Source of the DNA: Cupriavidus sp. IDO
GTDB taxonomy: Bacteria; Pseudomonadota; Gammaproteobacteria; Burkholderiales; Burkholderiaceae
Reading direction: 5' to 3'
DNA: 60,693 nucleotides
Assembly: GCF_000812465.1 (NCBI RefSeq)
Contig: NZ_JWMA01000192.1
Span: 1 to 60,693 of the forward strand
The position numbers and the translations under genes are program-made. This document shows, one piece after another, positions 1-9,004 of this stretch. Every line of letters begins with the position of its first letter. Position 1 is the stretch's first letter. The notes beneath the pieces were generated by a model. It saw only the letters and a list, made by a program, of their open reading frames with translations. It was not told the DNA's origin and did no database searches.

Positions 1-503
1 CCTCCGGCATCCAGCCGCACTTCCAGCTGACCGGCATCCACGCCATGGAAACGCTGGATCGCATGGTGCGCGCCGGTATCTACAAGGGCCCGCTGAACCT
101 GACCTGGATCGGCATTGGCGGCGGCTTTGACGGCCCCAACCCGTTCAACTTCTTCAACTTCGTCCACCGCGCCCCGGACGGCTGCACGCTGACCGCGGAA
201 TCGCTGCTCAAGAACGTGCTGCCGTTCAACATGATGGCAATGGCCATGGGCCTGCACCCGCGCTGCGGCATCGAGGACACCATCATCGACCAGCACGGCA
301 ACCGCATGAGCTCGGTGCAGCAGATCGAACAGTGCGTGCGCGTGGCCAAGGAACTGGGCCGCGAGATCGCCTCGGGCAAGGAAGCGCGCGAGATCTACCG
401 CATCGGCACCTGGTACGACAGCGCCGAGGAAACCCTGGCCGCGCACGGCATGGCGCCGAACCGCCAGGCCGGGCAGAAGAACCTGCCCCTGCGCGCGGCC
501 TGA
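1..503 (+). CDS. 3-keto-5-aminohexanoate cleavage (BKACE/DUF849) family protein, 3' part
   Basis: The reading frame is open from the left edge to a TGA at 501-503, giving the last 166 residues of a protein whose start lies outside the window. The motif GLHPRCGIEDTI followed by a helix ending in AREIYRIGTWY is typical of the C-terminal part of BKACE enzymes. These Zn-dependent TIM barrels condense a beta-keto acid with acetyl-CoA to give acetoacetate and a CoA ester. The N-terminal zinc ligands are off the edge, so activity and substrate cannot be judged. The gene is on the same strand as the Bug-protein group that follows after 232 bp. Confidence 0.8.
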   Translation, partial: SGIQPHFQLTGIHAMETLDRMVRAGIYKGPLNLTWIGIGGGFDGPNPFNFFNFVHRAPDGCTLTAESLLKNVLPFNMMAMAMGLHPRCGIEDTIIDQHGNRMSSVQQIEQCVRVAKELGREIASGKEAREIYRIGTWYDSAEETLAAHGMAPNRQAGQKNLPLRAA

Positions 504-511
504 CGCGCAGC

Positions 512-546
512 GGCCTGGCCACCGGCGCAATGCCTGTGGCCAGGCC
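512..546 (+). terminator. Hairpin after the BKACE gene
   Basis: GGCCTGGCCA (512-521) and TGGCCAGGCC (537-546) form a perfect 10-bp stem with a 15-nt loop, 8 nt after the stop codon. No U-tract follows, so this may be a 3'-end stabiliser or a Rho-related end rather than a classical intrinsic terminator. The rest of 547-735 shows nothing I recognise apart from the ribosome binding site of the next gene. Confidence 0.45.
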
Positions 547-735
547 ATCGCCCCAGCCCGGCGCGCCGACCAAGCCTCCACGAACACATGACTCCACCAC
601 TTCCGCCGCCATTTCGTGCTCAGCATCCGTCGCACCGCCAGATCCCGGAAGCCTTTCCTGCAGTAGCCCGTACGCTCTCCTGAAATGACTGCGCCTACGG
701 ACGTCCTACATCCCGCATCGATAACGGAGTCACCT

Positions 736-1713
736 ATGCCATATCGCCCCGCCCTCCTACGAGTCGGCAAGGCCGCTGTAGCTGCAATCGTTGCCCTCGC
801 CATGCCTGCTGCCATGGCGTGGACCAACAAGCCCGTCCGGGTGCTGGTCCCCGCCCCCGCAGGCGGATCCATGGACGTACTGGCCCGCGTGCTGGCTGAC
901 CAGCTCACGGCCGACCTGGGGCAACCCGTGGTCGTCGACAACAAGCCCGGCGCCGGCGGCGGCATCGCGATCAGCACCATGCTGGCAGCGCCGTCGGACG
1001 GACAGACCATTCTGGTTGCTACCACCAATGTGCTCACGGAAATCCCGCATGTCATGAAGGTCTCCTTCGATCCGATGAAAGACGTAAAGCCCGTAGCCGC
1101 CGTGGCCAAGACGGGCCTGCTGCTGGTCGGGTCGACGAGCCTGCCAGCCAGGGATCTGCCGAGCCTGATCAGCTATGTGAAGGCTAATCCGGGCAAGCTG
1201 AGCTTCGCCTCCTACAGCGCAGGCACGGTCGCTCATTATGCGGGCATGATCATGAATCAGAAGGCAGGCATGGATCTGCAACATGTGCCGTTTGCCGGCT
1301 CGCCACCCGCACTGACCCAGGTGATGGGTGGACAGATCGCCGTGATGTACGACGGCATGGTGACCTCGCTGCCGATGATCAGGGCGGGCAAGCTGCAGGC
1401 TTTTGCCGTGGCATCGAAGGAGCGCTCGCCGCTGCTGCCACAGGTCCCGACGTTTGCCGAGATGGGATATCCGGATCTGGACTTCAGCAACTGGGCGGGC
1501 GTATTCGTATCGGCCAAGGTGTCCGAAGACCTGGCCCAGAAGATCCACGCAGCGGTATACAAGGCCATGTCAACACCCAAACTGCATGAGCGGATCGCAA
1601 CGCTCGGCTTTGAACCGTTGCCTGTCCAGACTATCCAGCAGCTCAGCCAGGGCCTGCGCACCGAGTTCGATCGCAATGCCGGCATCGTGAAGACCTACCA
1701 TATCCAGCCTTGA
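736..1713 (+). CDS. Bug-family tripartite tricarboxylate transporter substrate-binding protein
   Basis: A periplasmic solute-binding protein of 325 residues. The start is the ATG at 736, preceded by GGAG at 726-729; an in-frame ATG at 685 has no such site. Residues 1-28 form a signal peptide (basic n-region, hydrophobic core, AMA-W junction). The mature protein opens with KPVRVLVPAPAGGSMDVLAR, the usual first strand and ligand loop of Bug receptors, and contains a PGKLSFAS-type segment and the hinge motif seen in TctC relatives. Bug proteins bind carboxylates, amides or aromatic acids. No TctA/TctB membrane genes are adjacent, so uptake would need a remote permease or the protein may act as a sensor. 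It heads the rightward catabolic group. Confidence 0.9.
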   Translation: MPYRPALLRVGKAAVAAIVALAMPAAMAWTNKPVRVLVPAPAGGSMDVLARVLADQLTADLGQPVVVDNKPGAGGGIAISTMLAAPSDGQTILVATTNVLTEIPHVMKVSFDPMKDVKPVAAVAKTGLLLVGSTSLPARDLPSLISYVKANPGKLSFASYSAGTVAHYAGMIMNQKAGMDLQHVPFAGSPPALTQVMGGQIAVMYDGMVTSLPMIRAGKLQAFAVASKERSPLLPQVPTFAEMGYPDLDFSNWAGVFVSAKVSEDLAQKIHAAVYKAMSTPKLHERIATLGFEPLPVQTIQQLSQGLRTEFDRNAGIVKTYHIQP

Positions 1714-1721
1714 TCTACACG

Positions 1722-1740
1722 GCCCGGGCAAGGCCCGGGC
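1722..1740 (+). terminator. GC-rich hairpin after the Bug gene
   Basis: GCCCGGG (1722-1728) and CCCGGGC (1734-1740) form a 7-bp stem 8 nt after the stop codon, without a U-tract. Such hairpins often protect the 3' end of highly expressed binding-protein transcripts. The remainder of the gap to 1865 has no other recognisable signal. Confidence 0.4.
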
Positions 1741-1877
1741 TCGCCTTCGCGGGAGAGGCGGATATGAACCGCCGGCATGGCCGCGCAACGACGCCAGAAT
1801 CATTTTGATAGCGTCTCTTAGCGGCCTATCCAGCGATTCCCGGCCTGTTTGCCCATTGAAATATCGAGGAGCCTGCA

Positions 1878-3131
1878 TTGAGTTTCGGATCCTGTCTGCC
1901 GCACGAAGCCGATACGCCGGAAGACGTAGGACTTTCGTCCAGGCGGCTGCAGACCATTGCGTCGGTCCTTGAGGGTGATGTCGATCGGGGAAAGATCCCC
2001 GGGGCGGTCGTGCTGGTGGCGAGGAAAGGCCGCATTGCCTTTCTTGAAGCCATCGGGTTCGAGCGCGGGGATGACCCGTCTCGTCCGATGCGGCGCAATT
2101 CGGTCTTCCGGATTGCAGCGATGACCAGGCCGATCGTCTGCGCGGCTGCGCTGACATTGGTCGAGGACGGCCGACTGGCGCTGAGCGACCCTGTCGAACA
2201 GTTCATTCCGGCGTTCGGGCACCTGCAGGTCGGCTCGGAAATTGTCGACGCGAGCACCGGGCAACGACGACTTGAACTAGAGCCCGCACGGCGCACCATG
2301 ACCGTTCATGATCTGTTCCGGCACACATCCGGCCTGACCTATGGGCAGTTCGGAGATTCGCTGGTACAGCGCATGTATCGCGACGGCAATGTCATGGATG
2401 CCGGACAGACCAACGCCGAAATGGTCGCAAAGCTGGCCGCCATCCCGCTGCAATGCCAGCCGGGTACGGCGTTCGAGTATGGCATGTCGACTGACGTGCT
2501 CGGTCGCATCATTGAGGTCGTCTCCTGCATGGAACTCGACCGCTTCGTCGCCGATCGCGTGACGCGCCCACTGGGCATGCATGCGACCGGCTTCCGGCTG
2601 AACCGAATGGACGACGCAGGCCTGGCCTTGCCGTTGCGGCGACCAGATGGGAAATCCGGCGTCTTGTTCGATTACGACGACAGCAATCCGCCTCGGTGGT
2701 GCTCAGGCGGCGCCGGCCTGTTATCGACTGCCGGCGACTACGCTCGCTTCTGCCAGATGCTGCTGAACGGCGGCGTGCTCGAGGGAGTGCGCCTGCTTTC
2801 GCGCAAGAGCGTGGATCTCATGCTCAGCGACCACCTGCCGGCGACCGTGAGCTTCGGCAGCTCGACGAAAGGGCTGGGCATCAACGCGCCCCTGCCTGAG
2901 GTTGGGCAGGGTTACGGGCTGGGCGTGGGCGTGCGCAACGCCATGGGCTTGTGTCCTGTACCCGGATCAATCGGTGACTTTTTCTGGGGCGGTGCACTTG
3001 GGACCTATTTCTGGGCCGACCCACGGGAGCAACTGATCTCGATCCTGATGCTTCAGGAAAACGATATGGCATTGCGGGCCTGGTACCGGGCATTCTTGCG
3101 CAACGTCGTGTATGGGGCGCTGATCGACTGA
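1878..3131 (+). CDS. Beta-lactamase-fold (class C / EstB-like) protein lacking the catalytic Ser and Lys
   Basis: A 417-residue cytoplasmic-looking member of the serine beta-lactamase-like family (PF00144). The start is TTG at 1878, with GAGGA at 1866-1870. The fold signatures are clear: FRIAAMTRPIV near residue 77, HTSGLTYG, the EYGMSTDVLGRIIE helix carrying the conserved Tyr, and WGGALGTYFWADP near the C-terminus. Family members normally read F-R-I-x-S-M-T-K-P-I, where Ser is the nucleophile and Lys the general base. Here those positions are Ala81 (GCG, 2118-2120) and Arg84 (AGG, 2127-2129). The fold is known; loss of hydrolysis is inferred. It lies in a catabolic group between a Bug receptor and two oxidoreductases. 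Confidence 0.87.
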   Translation: MSFGSCLPHEADTPEDVGLSSRRLQTIASVLEGDVDRGKIPGAVVLVARKGRIAFLEAIGFERGDDPSRPMRRNSVFRIAAMTRPIVCAAALTLVEDGRLALSDPVEQFIPAFGHLQVGSEIVDASTGQRRLELEPARRTMTVHDLFRHTSGLTYGQFGDSLVQRMYRDGNVMDAGQTNAEMVAKLAAIPLQCQPGTAFEYGMSTDVLGRIIEVVSCMELDRFVADRVTRPLGMHATGFRLNRMDDAGLALPLRRPDGKSGVLFDYDDSNPPRWCSGGAGLLSTAGDYARFCQMLLNGGVLEGVRLLSRKSVDLMLSDHLPATVSFGSSTKGLGINAPLPEVGQGYGLGVGVRNAMGLCPVPGSIGDFFWGGALGTYFWADPREQLISILMLQENDMALRAWYRAFLRNVVYGALID

Positions 3132-3211
3132 GCTTGCGACAGCGTTGTGATGGCTGGACACACGGCGAGCACCATGCGCGTAGCGCCGATGCAGACTTTC
3201 AGGGAGTAAGG

Positions 3212-4231
3212 ATGATGACGATGAACCGACGCTGGATTCTCAGGCAACGCCCGATAGGCGACATCAGGGACGGAGACCTTCAGCTCGTCGACGCGCCGCT
3301 ACCGGAGCCAGGCGACGGCGAGATACTGGTGCGCAATATCTACCTCATGGTGGCCCCAACCAATCGCGTCTGGATGAGCCAGATCGACCAGTATATGGAG
3401 CCTGTGGCAACCGGCGAGGTGATGCGCGGCGGCACGATGGGCGTGGTGGTCGAGTCCAACAATCCGGACTTCAAGCCCGGGGACATTGTCGAAGCCGGCA
3501 TGGCCTGGGAAGAGTACTCGGTGGCAAAGAACGCGCGGCGTATCCCGGTGGAGCACGACCTGCCCCTCCCCGCTTTCGCGAGCGTGCTGGGCAACTCCGG
3601 CATGACCGCTTATTTCGGCATGCTTGACATCGCCAGGCCAAAGCCTGGCGAAACCGTGGTCGTGTCGGCGGCTGCCGGTGGCGTCGGCTCGATCGCCGCT
3701 CAGATTGGCAGGATTCTCGGGTGCCGCGTAGTCGGGATCGCCGGCGGCGAAACCAAATGCCGGCTCGTAAAGGAGGAGTTTGGTCTGGATGCGTGTGTCG
3801 ACTACAAGGCAGGCAATGCGCTCGCCGACCTCCGCGCAGCGTGCCCCGATGGCATCGACGTGGACTTCGAGAACGTGGGTGGCGACACCATGGACGCCGT
3901 ACTCACGCTCATCAACCTCGGTGCCCGCATCGCGCTTTGCGGAATGATCTCCACCTATAACGCAAGCGGTGACTGGTGGAGCCCGAAGATGTTCCGCAAC
4001 ATCATCATGAAGCGCGCCCGGATCGAGGGCTTCCTTGTTTCCGACTATCGTTCGAGATTTCCCGAAGCCGTTGCAGTCATGGCGCAATGGATCCGGGACG
4101 GCCAGCTCAAGTACAAGACCGACATCGTCGACGGCATTGAGCAGGCTCCGGCTGCATTGAACCGGCTGTTCAGTGGCAAGAACATCGGCAAGCAACTCGT
4201 CCGCCTCTCTCCCGAGCCGGCATTCGGGTAA
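3212..4231 (+). CDS. Zinc-independent MDR oxidoreductase (CurA / prostaglandin-reductase type), NADP-dependent
   Basis: A 339-residue medium-chain reductase. The start is one of two tandem ATGs at 3212 and 3215 after AGGGAG (3201-3206). The N-terminus (NRRWILRQRPIG) and the pattern PLPEPGDGEILVRN are typical of the CurA/leukotriene B4 dehydrogenase branch, which reduces activated C=C bonds of enones. The nucleotide-binding segment AAAGGVGSIAAQIGRILG gives the Rossmann glycine motif, and FENVGGDTMDAVL is the usual continuation. No zinc ligands are seen. The gene is 80 bp after the hydrolase-like gene and 37 bp before an SDR gene, so the three are probably co-transcribed. The substrate is unknown. 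Confidence 0.87.
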   Translation: MMTMNRRWILRQRPIGDIRDGDLQLVDAPLPEPGDGEILVRNIYLMVAPTNRVWMSQIDQYMEPVATGEVMRGGTMGVVVESNNPDFKPGDIVEAGMAWEEYSVAKNARRIPVEHDLPLPAFASVLGNSGMTAYFGMLDIARPKPGETVVVSAAAGGVGSIAAQIGRILGCRVVGIAGGETKCRLVKEEFGLDACVDYKAGNALADLRAACPDGIDVDFENVGGDTMDAVLTLINLGARIALCGMISTYNASGDWWSPKMFRNIIMKRARIEGFLVSDYRSRFPEAVAVMAQWIRDGQLKYKTDIVDGIEQAPAALNRLFSGKNIGKQLVRLSPEPAFG

Positions 4232-4268
4232 GCGCTGCCCCTGCGACATTGACGACAGCGGAACATAC

Positions 4269-5126
4269 ATGACCCATCGAACTGCCACCGCAAAAGGCCA
4301 TCCGCCCGCGACCGGGAAGGCCGATTCTCCCTCAAGGACCGGTATCATCGACTTCTGCGGCAAGACTGCCATCATCACTGGCGCCGCGTCCGGTATCGGC
4401 CTGGCACTGGCCGAGGCACTGGCAGCGCGTGGTGCTGACCTTGCGCTTGCCGATATCGATCCGCAGGGACTCGACGCGGCACGTGCTCGGCTTGCGCCGA
4501 CCGGACGCCGCATCTGCACCCGCGTACTGGATGTTTCGTGCGAGGCCGACGTGCGCGCCGCGGCTGCGGAGTTCACGGCCACCCTGGGAGACGTCCATCT
4601 CGTCTTCAACAATGCCGGCATCGACATGAGCGGCGCACTGGCGTCCCTTTCGGAGCAAGACTGGAGGCGCGCTTTCAATGTCAACGTCTTCGGCGTGATC
4701 CACGGCATCCGTCATTTCGTTCCACTGCTGCGCCGTCACGGCGAGCCGGCTCATATCGTCAACACCGCCTCAGGCGCCGGATTCTGGGTAAACGGCGAGA
4801 TTCCGATGGGCGCCTACGCGGCAACAAAGGCCTGCGTGGTAGCCCTGACTGAAGCGCTGGAACAGGAACTTTCCGGCACGAGCGTGGGTGTCTCTGTCCT
4901 TTGCCCAGGGCCGGTAAAGACCTCGATTGCCGAACGCTCAGCCTATGCAAGTGAACAGCTGAGGACAAGTATTGCCGCGGGGGCGACACCGGAGGCGGTA
5001 GCGAAGCACGTACTCGAGGCACTCTGCGCGGGCGAGTTCTATATCTTCACGCCGACGCGCATGCGGGCAAGCCTGGCGCAGCGATTCGCGCGAATCCTCG
5101 CGGCGCTGGATCGGGCGCCCCAATGA
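4269..5126 (+). CDS. SDR-family NAD(P)-dependent oxidoreductase
   Basis: A classical short-chain dehydrogenase of 285 residues. The ATG at 4269 is preferred because upstream in-frame starts lie inside the preceding gene. An unusually long 30-residue polar N-terminal extension comes before the first strand. TGAASGIG is the cofactor-binding loop, NNAGID the second motif, NTASGAG carries the catalytic Ser and YAATK the Tyr-Lys pair. A full family-length C-terminus follows. It is the last gene of the rightward group and converges on an AraC regulator gene 100 bp downstream; no clear terminator is seen between them. It probably interconverts an alcohol and a ketone in the unknown pathway. Confidence 0.87.
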   Translation: MTHRTATAKGHPPATGKADSPSRTGIIDFCGKTAIITGAASGIGLALAEALAARGADLALADIDPQGLDAARARLAPTGRRICTRVLDVSCEADVRAAAAEFTATLGDVHLVFNNAGIDMSGALASLSEQDWRRAFNVNVFGVIHGIRHFVPLLRRHGEPAHIVNTASGAGFWVNGEIPMGAYAATKACVVALTEALEQELSGTSVGVSVLCPGPVKTSIAERSAYASEQLRTSIAAGATPEAVAKHVLEALCAGEFYIFTPTRMRASLAQRFARILAALDRAPQ

Positions 5127-5226
5127 CGACTGGACTCGCCACTGGGGCCATGGCTAACGTCGCGCTGTCTGGCCCGACCCCGGCTGACCAGGGCAACCCG
5201 TATTCCGCCGCTCCGTGCTGCGCCTG

Positions 5227-6273
5227 CTACGGCAGGCTTGTCGCCAGTGTAGATGGCGGCGGAACAGGCACAGGCCACACGCCGTCCGCGCGCCATACGC
5301 TGGGGCTGCAACCGAAGCGGCAGCGAAACCAGCGGGCGAACGCGCTGTGCATGGAGAAGCCGAGCAGTTCGGCAACGTAGTTGACCGAGCGCTCAGGCTG
5401 CCCCAGATACTGGACAGCGAGCGTGGCGCGGACCTCATCAAGAATGGCACTGAAGGTGATGCCCTCTTGCATCAGTCTGCGGTGAACAGTGCGCCGGTCA
5501 ATACCGAGCTGGCCGGCAACCCGTTCAATGCTGCAATGTCCCGTGGGGAGCAGCGAGAACACCATCCTCCTGACTTTCTCCGCCAGCGACTGGTTGGTGC
5601 GCGCAAGCAGCGAGTCCAGATACGCGTGCGCGTATCGCACCAGCCCGGGATGAGCGGTTTGAGGAACGGCGTCCAGGTCCTTCAGTTCGCAGACAATACA
5701 GTTGAAGTCGCAACCAAACTCCACGGGCCCGCCAAAAACCTGCAGGTGGGTTGCCATGTATTTCGGGGCCCCGTGTGACAGGCAGATGCGTCGCGCGCGC
5801 CAGGCTGGCCCGAGCAGCTCCCCGAGTATCCGGTACAGCGAACCCAGCACCATTTCGTTGGCTTGCCGCGTCGCGCCGATATCGTCGACCATCAGCGACA
5901 TGCGTATGACAACGACGCGCTCGCCTACCTCGATGTCAAGAAGCGCGGCTTCGCTGTGCAGGGTGAGGTAGCGAGTCAGGGCAGCCAGTGCATCCCGCAA
6001 GGTTGGGGCGTCCCGGATCACCATGCCAAGCGGCCCCAGTACCGACAGCTGACGGCCCATGCACATCCGCAGGCCGAAGTCTTCGACACCGGCTGCGGCT
6101 GCGGACATCTCAAGAAGCCGGCACGTGGCGCTAGCGCAGATCAGGCTGTCCGCGGCGTCCAGCGCGCTTCGCGGGATGCCGGCCTCGCCCAGGATCCGCA
6201 GCGGGTCAAGACCGAGCGAGCGGGCGACCTCTGTGTATCCGGAAAGCGTTGCACTACGGACCAACCGCTTCAT
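5227..6273 (-). CDS. AraC-family transcriptional regulator with arabinose-binding-like N-terminal domain (OruR type)
   Basis: A regulator of 348 residues. The start is the ATG at 6273, chosen for a perfect AGGAGG five bases upstream. Residues 1-200 resemble the Arabinose_bd sensor domain seen in OruR-type regulators (LGLDPLRILGEAGIP, then VLGPLGMVIRDAPTLRDAL). The C-terminal part has two helix-turn-helix motifs: IERVAGQLGIDRRTVHRRL and the second ending in FSMHSAFARWFRCRFGCSP. The proline-rich tail is longer than usual. It is a paralogue of the AraC protein at 10169-11170 and is last in the leftward catabolic group, 130 bp after an SDR gene. It probably activates the flanking operons in response to the substrate. 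Confidence 0.9.
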   Translation of the reverse strand: MKRLVRSATLSGYTEVARSLGLDPLRILGEAGIPRSALDAADSLICASATCRLLEMSAAAAGVEDFGLRMCMGRQLSVLGPLGMVIRDAPTLRDALAALTRYLTLHSEAALLDIEVGERVVVIRMSLMVDDIGATRQANEMVLGSLYRILGELLGPAWRARRICLSHGAPKYMATHLQVFGGPVEFGCDFNCIVCELKDLDAVPQTAHPGLVRYAHAYLDSLLARTNQSLAEKVRRMVFSLLPTGHCSIERVAGQLGIDRRTVHRRLMQEGITFSAILDEVRATLAVQYLGQPERSVNYVAELLGFSMHSAFARWFRCRFGCSPSVWRADGVWPVPVPPPSTLATSLP

Positions 6274-6403
6274 AAGCCTCCTTGCATGGGCTGCGGCGGG
6301 CAACGCCATCGCAGCCACGGGTTGGCGACTTCGCCGGCATCCGCCTGACACTTGCCTGCTCATGCGAGCGCCGCCCGGCCCCCGGCCAACGACGGCGCTC
6401 GGC

Positions 6404-7276
6404 TCAGATCACCGCGCCGCCGTTAGGACTGATCACCTGTCCGACAAAGTAATGATCTCCCGCCAGGAAGGTCGCGGTTGCCGCGTACTCCTCCATCGTC
6501 CCGAAGCGGCCTGCAGGGATCACCTGCCAGAACCGGTCCCTGGCTTCTTCGCTAATGCTTCCGAGATATTGCTGGAAGAACGGCGTCGCCACTCCCCCGG
6601 GAGCCAACGCGTTGACAAGAATGTTGGCGCCGGCCACTTCCGCCGCCACCGACTTGGTGAAGGCAATGACCGCGCCCTTGGTGGCAGAGTAGTGGGGACT
6701 ATGCGCGCTAATGGTGGAGTATCCAGCGATTGACGCCAGGTTCACAATCCTCCCGTACTGTTGCGGCTCCATCAGCCTGAGCGCTTCGCGTGTGCAGTAG
6801 AACATCCCATGCACGTTCACATCCCAGTACCGCAGCCATTCCTCATCGGTCAGATTACTGGTGAAGCCAAGAGATTGCCGTGGGACCGGCGTCGTGATGT
6901 AGGCGTAGTGCTTGTTGCGCCGTACCTCATCGGCCGCCGTAGTGGGCGCGCGCGCAGCGTTGTTCACCAGTATGTGCAACGTGCCGAATCTCCTGACGAT
7001 GCTGGCAAACATCTCCGCCACCTCGCTGCTCGAGGAAATGTCGCAACGCAGCGCAAGGCAGGACGCGTCAGCCGCTTCGACAGCGGCGCGGGTGTCTTCC
7101 AGGGCGGGCATGTCAACATCGCAGATGACGATATCGGCTCCGGCGGCTGCAAAGTCCCGGGCGATGGCCCCGCCCAGACCGCGACCGGCGCCGGTAATCA
7201 GGGCAACGCGCCCGGTCAGTTTTCCTGTTGCCGGCGCGTTGGGCGGCTGTTTGGACGGTTGAGTATATTGCTGCAT
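6404..7276 (-). CDS. SDR-family oxidoreductase
   Basis: A classical SDR of 290 residues, starting at the ATG at 7276 behind AGGAGG. TGAGRGLG is the cofactor loop, CDVD at the end of strand 2 favours NAD, LVNNAA is the structural motif, and YSATK carries the catalytic Tyr and Lys. Between NNAA and the catalytic Ser there is an insertion of about 25 residues (EVRRNKHYAYITTPVPRQ region) longer than in most SDRs, which probably shapes the substrate pocket. It lies 47 bp downstream of another SDR gene on the same strand and is probably in the same transcript. Confidence 0.88.
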   Translation of the reverse strand: MQQYTQPSKQPPNAPATGKLTGRVALITGAGRGLGGAIARDFAAAGADIVICDVDMPALEDTRAAVEAADASCLALRCDISSSSEVAEMFASIVRRFGTLHILVNNAARAPTTAADEVRRNKHYAYITTPVPRQSLGFTSNLTDEEWLRYWDVNVHGMFYCTREALRLMEPQQYGRIVNLASIAGYSTISAHSPHYSATKGAVIAFTKSVAAEVAGANILVNALAPGGVATPFFQQYLGSISEEARDRFWQVIPAGRFGTMEEYAATATFLAGDHYFVGQVISPNGGAVI

Positions 7277-7323
7277 CTCGGCTTCCTCCTGGTTGATGTT
7301 GGGTTGCCTTGAACCCGGGTGGC

Positions 7324-8052
7324 TCAGGCGCGACGCATCAGGCTGTAGCTCTGTGCGCTGGGGCCGGCGTCGGGCATGCTGGCCAGGAACAATGCGAGCG
7401 GGACGACGTCCGCTGGTTCCTTGACCCATTCGCCAGGGGGCATTGGGGCGTTGCGCGTCAGGTCTGTTCTGACCGGCCCCGGAATCAGTTCATTGACGCT
7501 GATGTTGTCCTCCTGCAGTTCCACCGCGAGCGACTGGGTGAGCATCCACAGGCCGCTCTTGGAGCACGAGTAGGCGGAAAACCCCGGGGCGGGCCGTTTG
7601 CGCTGGCCGGACCCAACCATGATGATCTTGCCTGCTCCGCGCCGGCGCAGGTGGGGGATGGCGGCGTGCGCGGTGTAGTAGGCACCGGTCAGGTTGATAT
7701 CGATGGTCTTGCTCCAGAGCGCCGGATCGCTGTCAGCGATCCGGCGCTGCTCGAGTGCGACACCGGCATTGGCAACGACGATATCGATGCCGCCATATTC
7801 ATTGCTGGCTCGCTGGAAAAGGCTGGCAATCGCCTGGTAGTCGCCTACGTCGGCGACATGGGCGATGGCCCGGCCGCCTGCTTCCCGGATCAGGTTCGCC
7901 GTTTGGGTGATTTCCGCCTCGCCGCGGGCGCTGCAGACCACGGCTGCGCCCGCGCTGGCGTAGGCAAGTGCAATGGCACGTCCAATGCCGCGGCCAGCCC
8001 CCGTAATGACGGCAACTTTGTTCTTGAGCAGGTTGGGATCGGTACGGCTCAT
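7324..8052 (-). CDS. SDR-family oxidoreductase
   Basis: A short-chain dehydrogenase of 242 residues. The start is ATG 8052, preceded by AAGGAGA. TGAGRGIG marks the cofactor site, VANAGVALE replaces the common NNAG motif, the catalytic Ser lies in MVGSGQ, and the Tyr-Lys pair is in YSCSK. The C-terminus is compact (ASMPDAGPSAQSYSLMRRA) and lacks a long substrate-binding tail. It sits between the dioxygenase gene (94 bp upstream) and another SDR gene (47 bp downstream), all leftward. Two different dehydrogenases in a row suggest successive oxidation of an alcohol or diol product. Confidence 0.88.
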   Translation of the reverse strand: MSRTDPNLLKNKVAVITGAGRGIGRAIALAYASAGAAVVCSARGEAEITQTANLIREAGGRAIAHVADVGDYQAIASLFQRASNEYGGIDIVVANAGVALEQRRIADSDPALWSKTIDINLTGAYYTAHAAIPHLRRRGAGKIIMVGSGQRKRPAPGFSAYSCSKSGLWMLTQSLAVELQEDNISVNELIPGPVRTDLTRNAPMPPGEWVKEPADVVPLALFLASMPDAGPSAQSYSLMRRA

Positions 8053-8145
8053 TCTCAATCTCTCCTTGGTTGCAATGGGTTGTGGGTAGTCAGAATGCGC
8101 GCTGCGGCCTGCGCCTTTCAGGCCCTCAGCGCGGCGCACGTGAAC

Positions 8146-8994
8146 TCAATACGGGCGATCCCCGACGACCGTGGCGCGATCCATCCTGCGATGGCACGGT
8201 GGGTAATCCATGACCGCGTAGTGCTGGGTCGCACGGTTGTCCCAGATCGCCACGCTGTTCTTTGTCCAGCGCCAGCGCACCTGATGCTCCGGAATGTGGG
8301 CCTGGCTGATCAGGTAGCGCAGCAGATCGGACGCGCCCTGGCTGAGATCCTGTCCAAAGCGCACGCGCTCGGGCGTATGAAAGTTGGTGAAGTGCGTGGT
8401 AAAGGCATTGACGAAGAGCACTTTCTCGCCTGTCTCGGGATGCGTCCGGACGACCGGATGCTCGGCGTCCGGAAACTGCGCCCTTAGCGCGAGGCGCTTC
8501 TCGATTGGCATGGCCGCGCCGAAGCTGGCTTCGATGCTGTGACGCGCCCGAAGGCCCGCAATCTGTGCCTTGAGGTGGCCAGGCAGGTTCTCATGGGCGA
8601 GCACCATGTTGGCCCACATGGTGTCGCCGCCGACAGACGGGCACTCCCTGCAGCGCAGGATGCTGGCAAGCGGCGGCGCTTCGCGCCAGGTCGCATCCGT
8701 GTGCCAGGAGTTTTCGTAACGCGGGCTGGGCTGGTCGGGATCCTTGTAGATGCGGACAAGTCCCGGATGCTCCGGATCACTGCCTGCTACCGGATGCGCT
8801 TCCAGTTCACCAAAGCGACGGGCAAAGGCCACGTGCTCGGCAGCAGTGATTTCCTGGTCGCGCAGGAACAGGACACGGTGCCTGAGCAGCGCCTCGCGTA
8901 TGCCGGCAAATACGCCGTCATCGTGAATCGCATCCGCCAGGCTGACGCCCGTCAGTTCGGCGCCAATGGAACAGGTAAGTTGCTCGACGCGCAT
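8146..8994 (-). CDS. TauD/TfdA-family Fe(II)/2-oxoglutarate-dependent dioxygenase
   Basis: A non-heme iron dioxygenase of 282 residues; the family couples 2-oxoglutarate decarboxylation to substrate hydroxylation, often cleaving an ether or C-S bond. The iron triad is visible: His98 and Asp100 in SWHTDATW and His258 in DNRATQHYAV. The arginine-rich stretch after it (RRMDRATVVGDRP) carries the 2-oxoglutarate-binding Arg. The ATG at 8994 with GGAG upstream is chosen; it lies 10 bp after the stop codon of the quinone oxidoreductase gene, implying coupling. Relatives act on taurine, phenoxyalkanoates and sulfate esters, but the substrate here cannot be assigned. It is the most informative enzyme of the accessory cluster. 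Confidence 0.9.
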   Translation of the reverse strand: MRVEQLTCSIGAELTGVSLADAIHDDGVFAGIREALLRHRVLFLRDQEITAAEHVAFARRFGELEAHPVAGSDPEHPGLVRIYKDPDQPSPRYENSWHTDATWREAPPLASILRCRECPSVGGDTMWANMVLAHENLPGHLKAQIAGLRARHSIEASFGAAMPIEKRLALRAQFPDAEHPVVRTHPETGEKVLFVNAFTTHFTNFHTPERVRFGQDLSQGASDLLRYLISQAHIPEHQVRWRWTKNSVAIWDNRATQHYAVMDYPPCHRRMDRATVVGDRPY

Positions 8995-9004
8995 GCCGGC
9001 TCCG

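Noticed and set aside
3299..4708. A 469-codon open frame opposite the MDR and SDR genes
   Set aside because: It covers the complements of two recognised genes, has low complexity and no motif.
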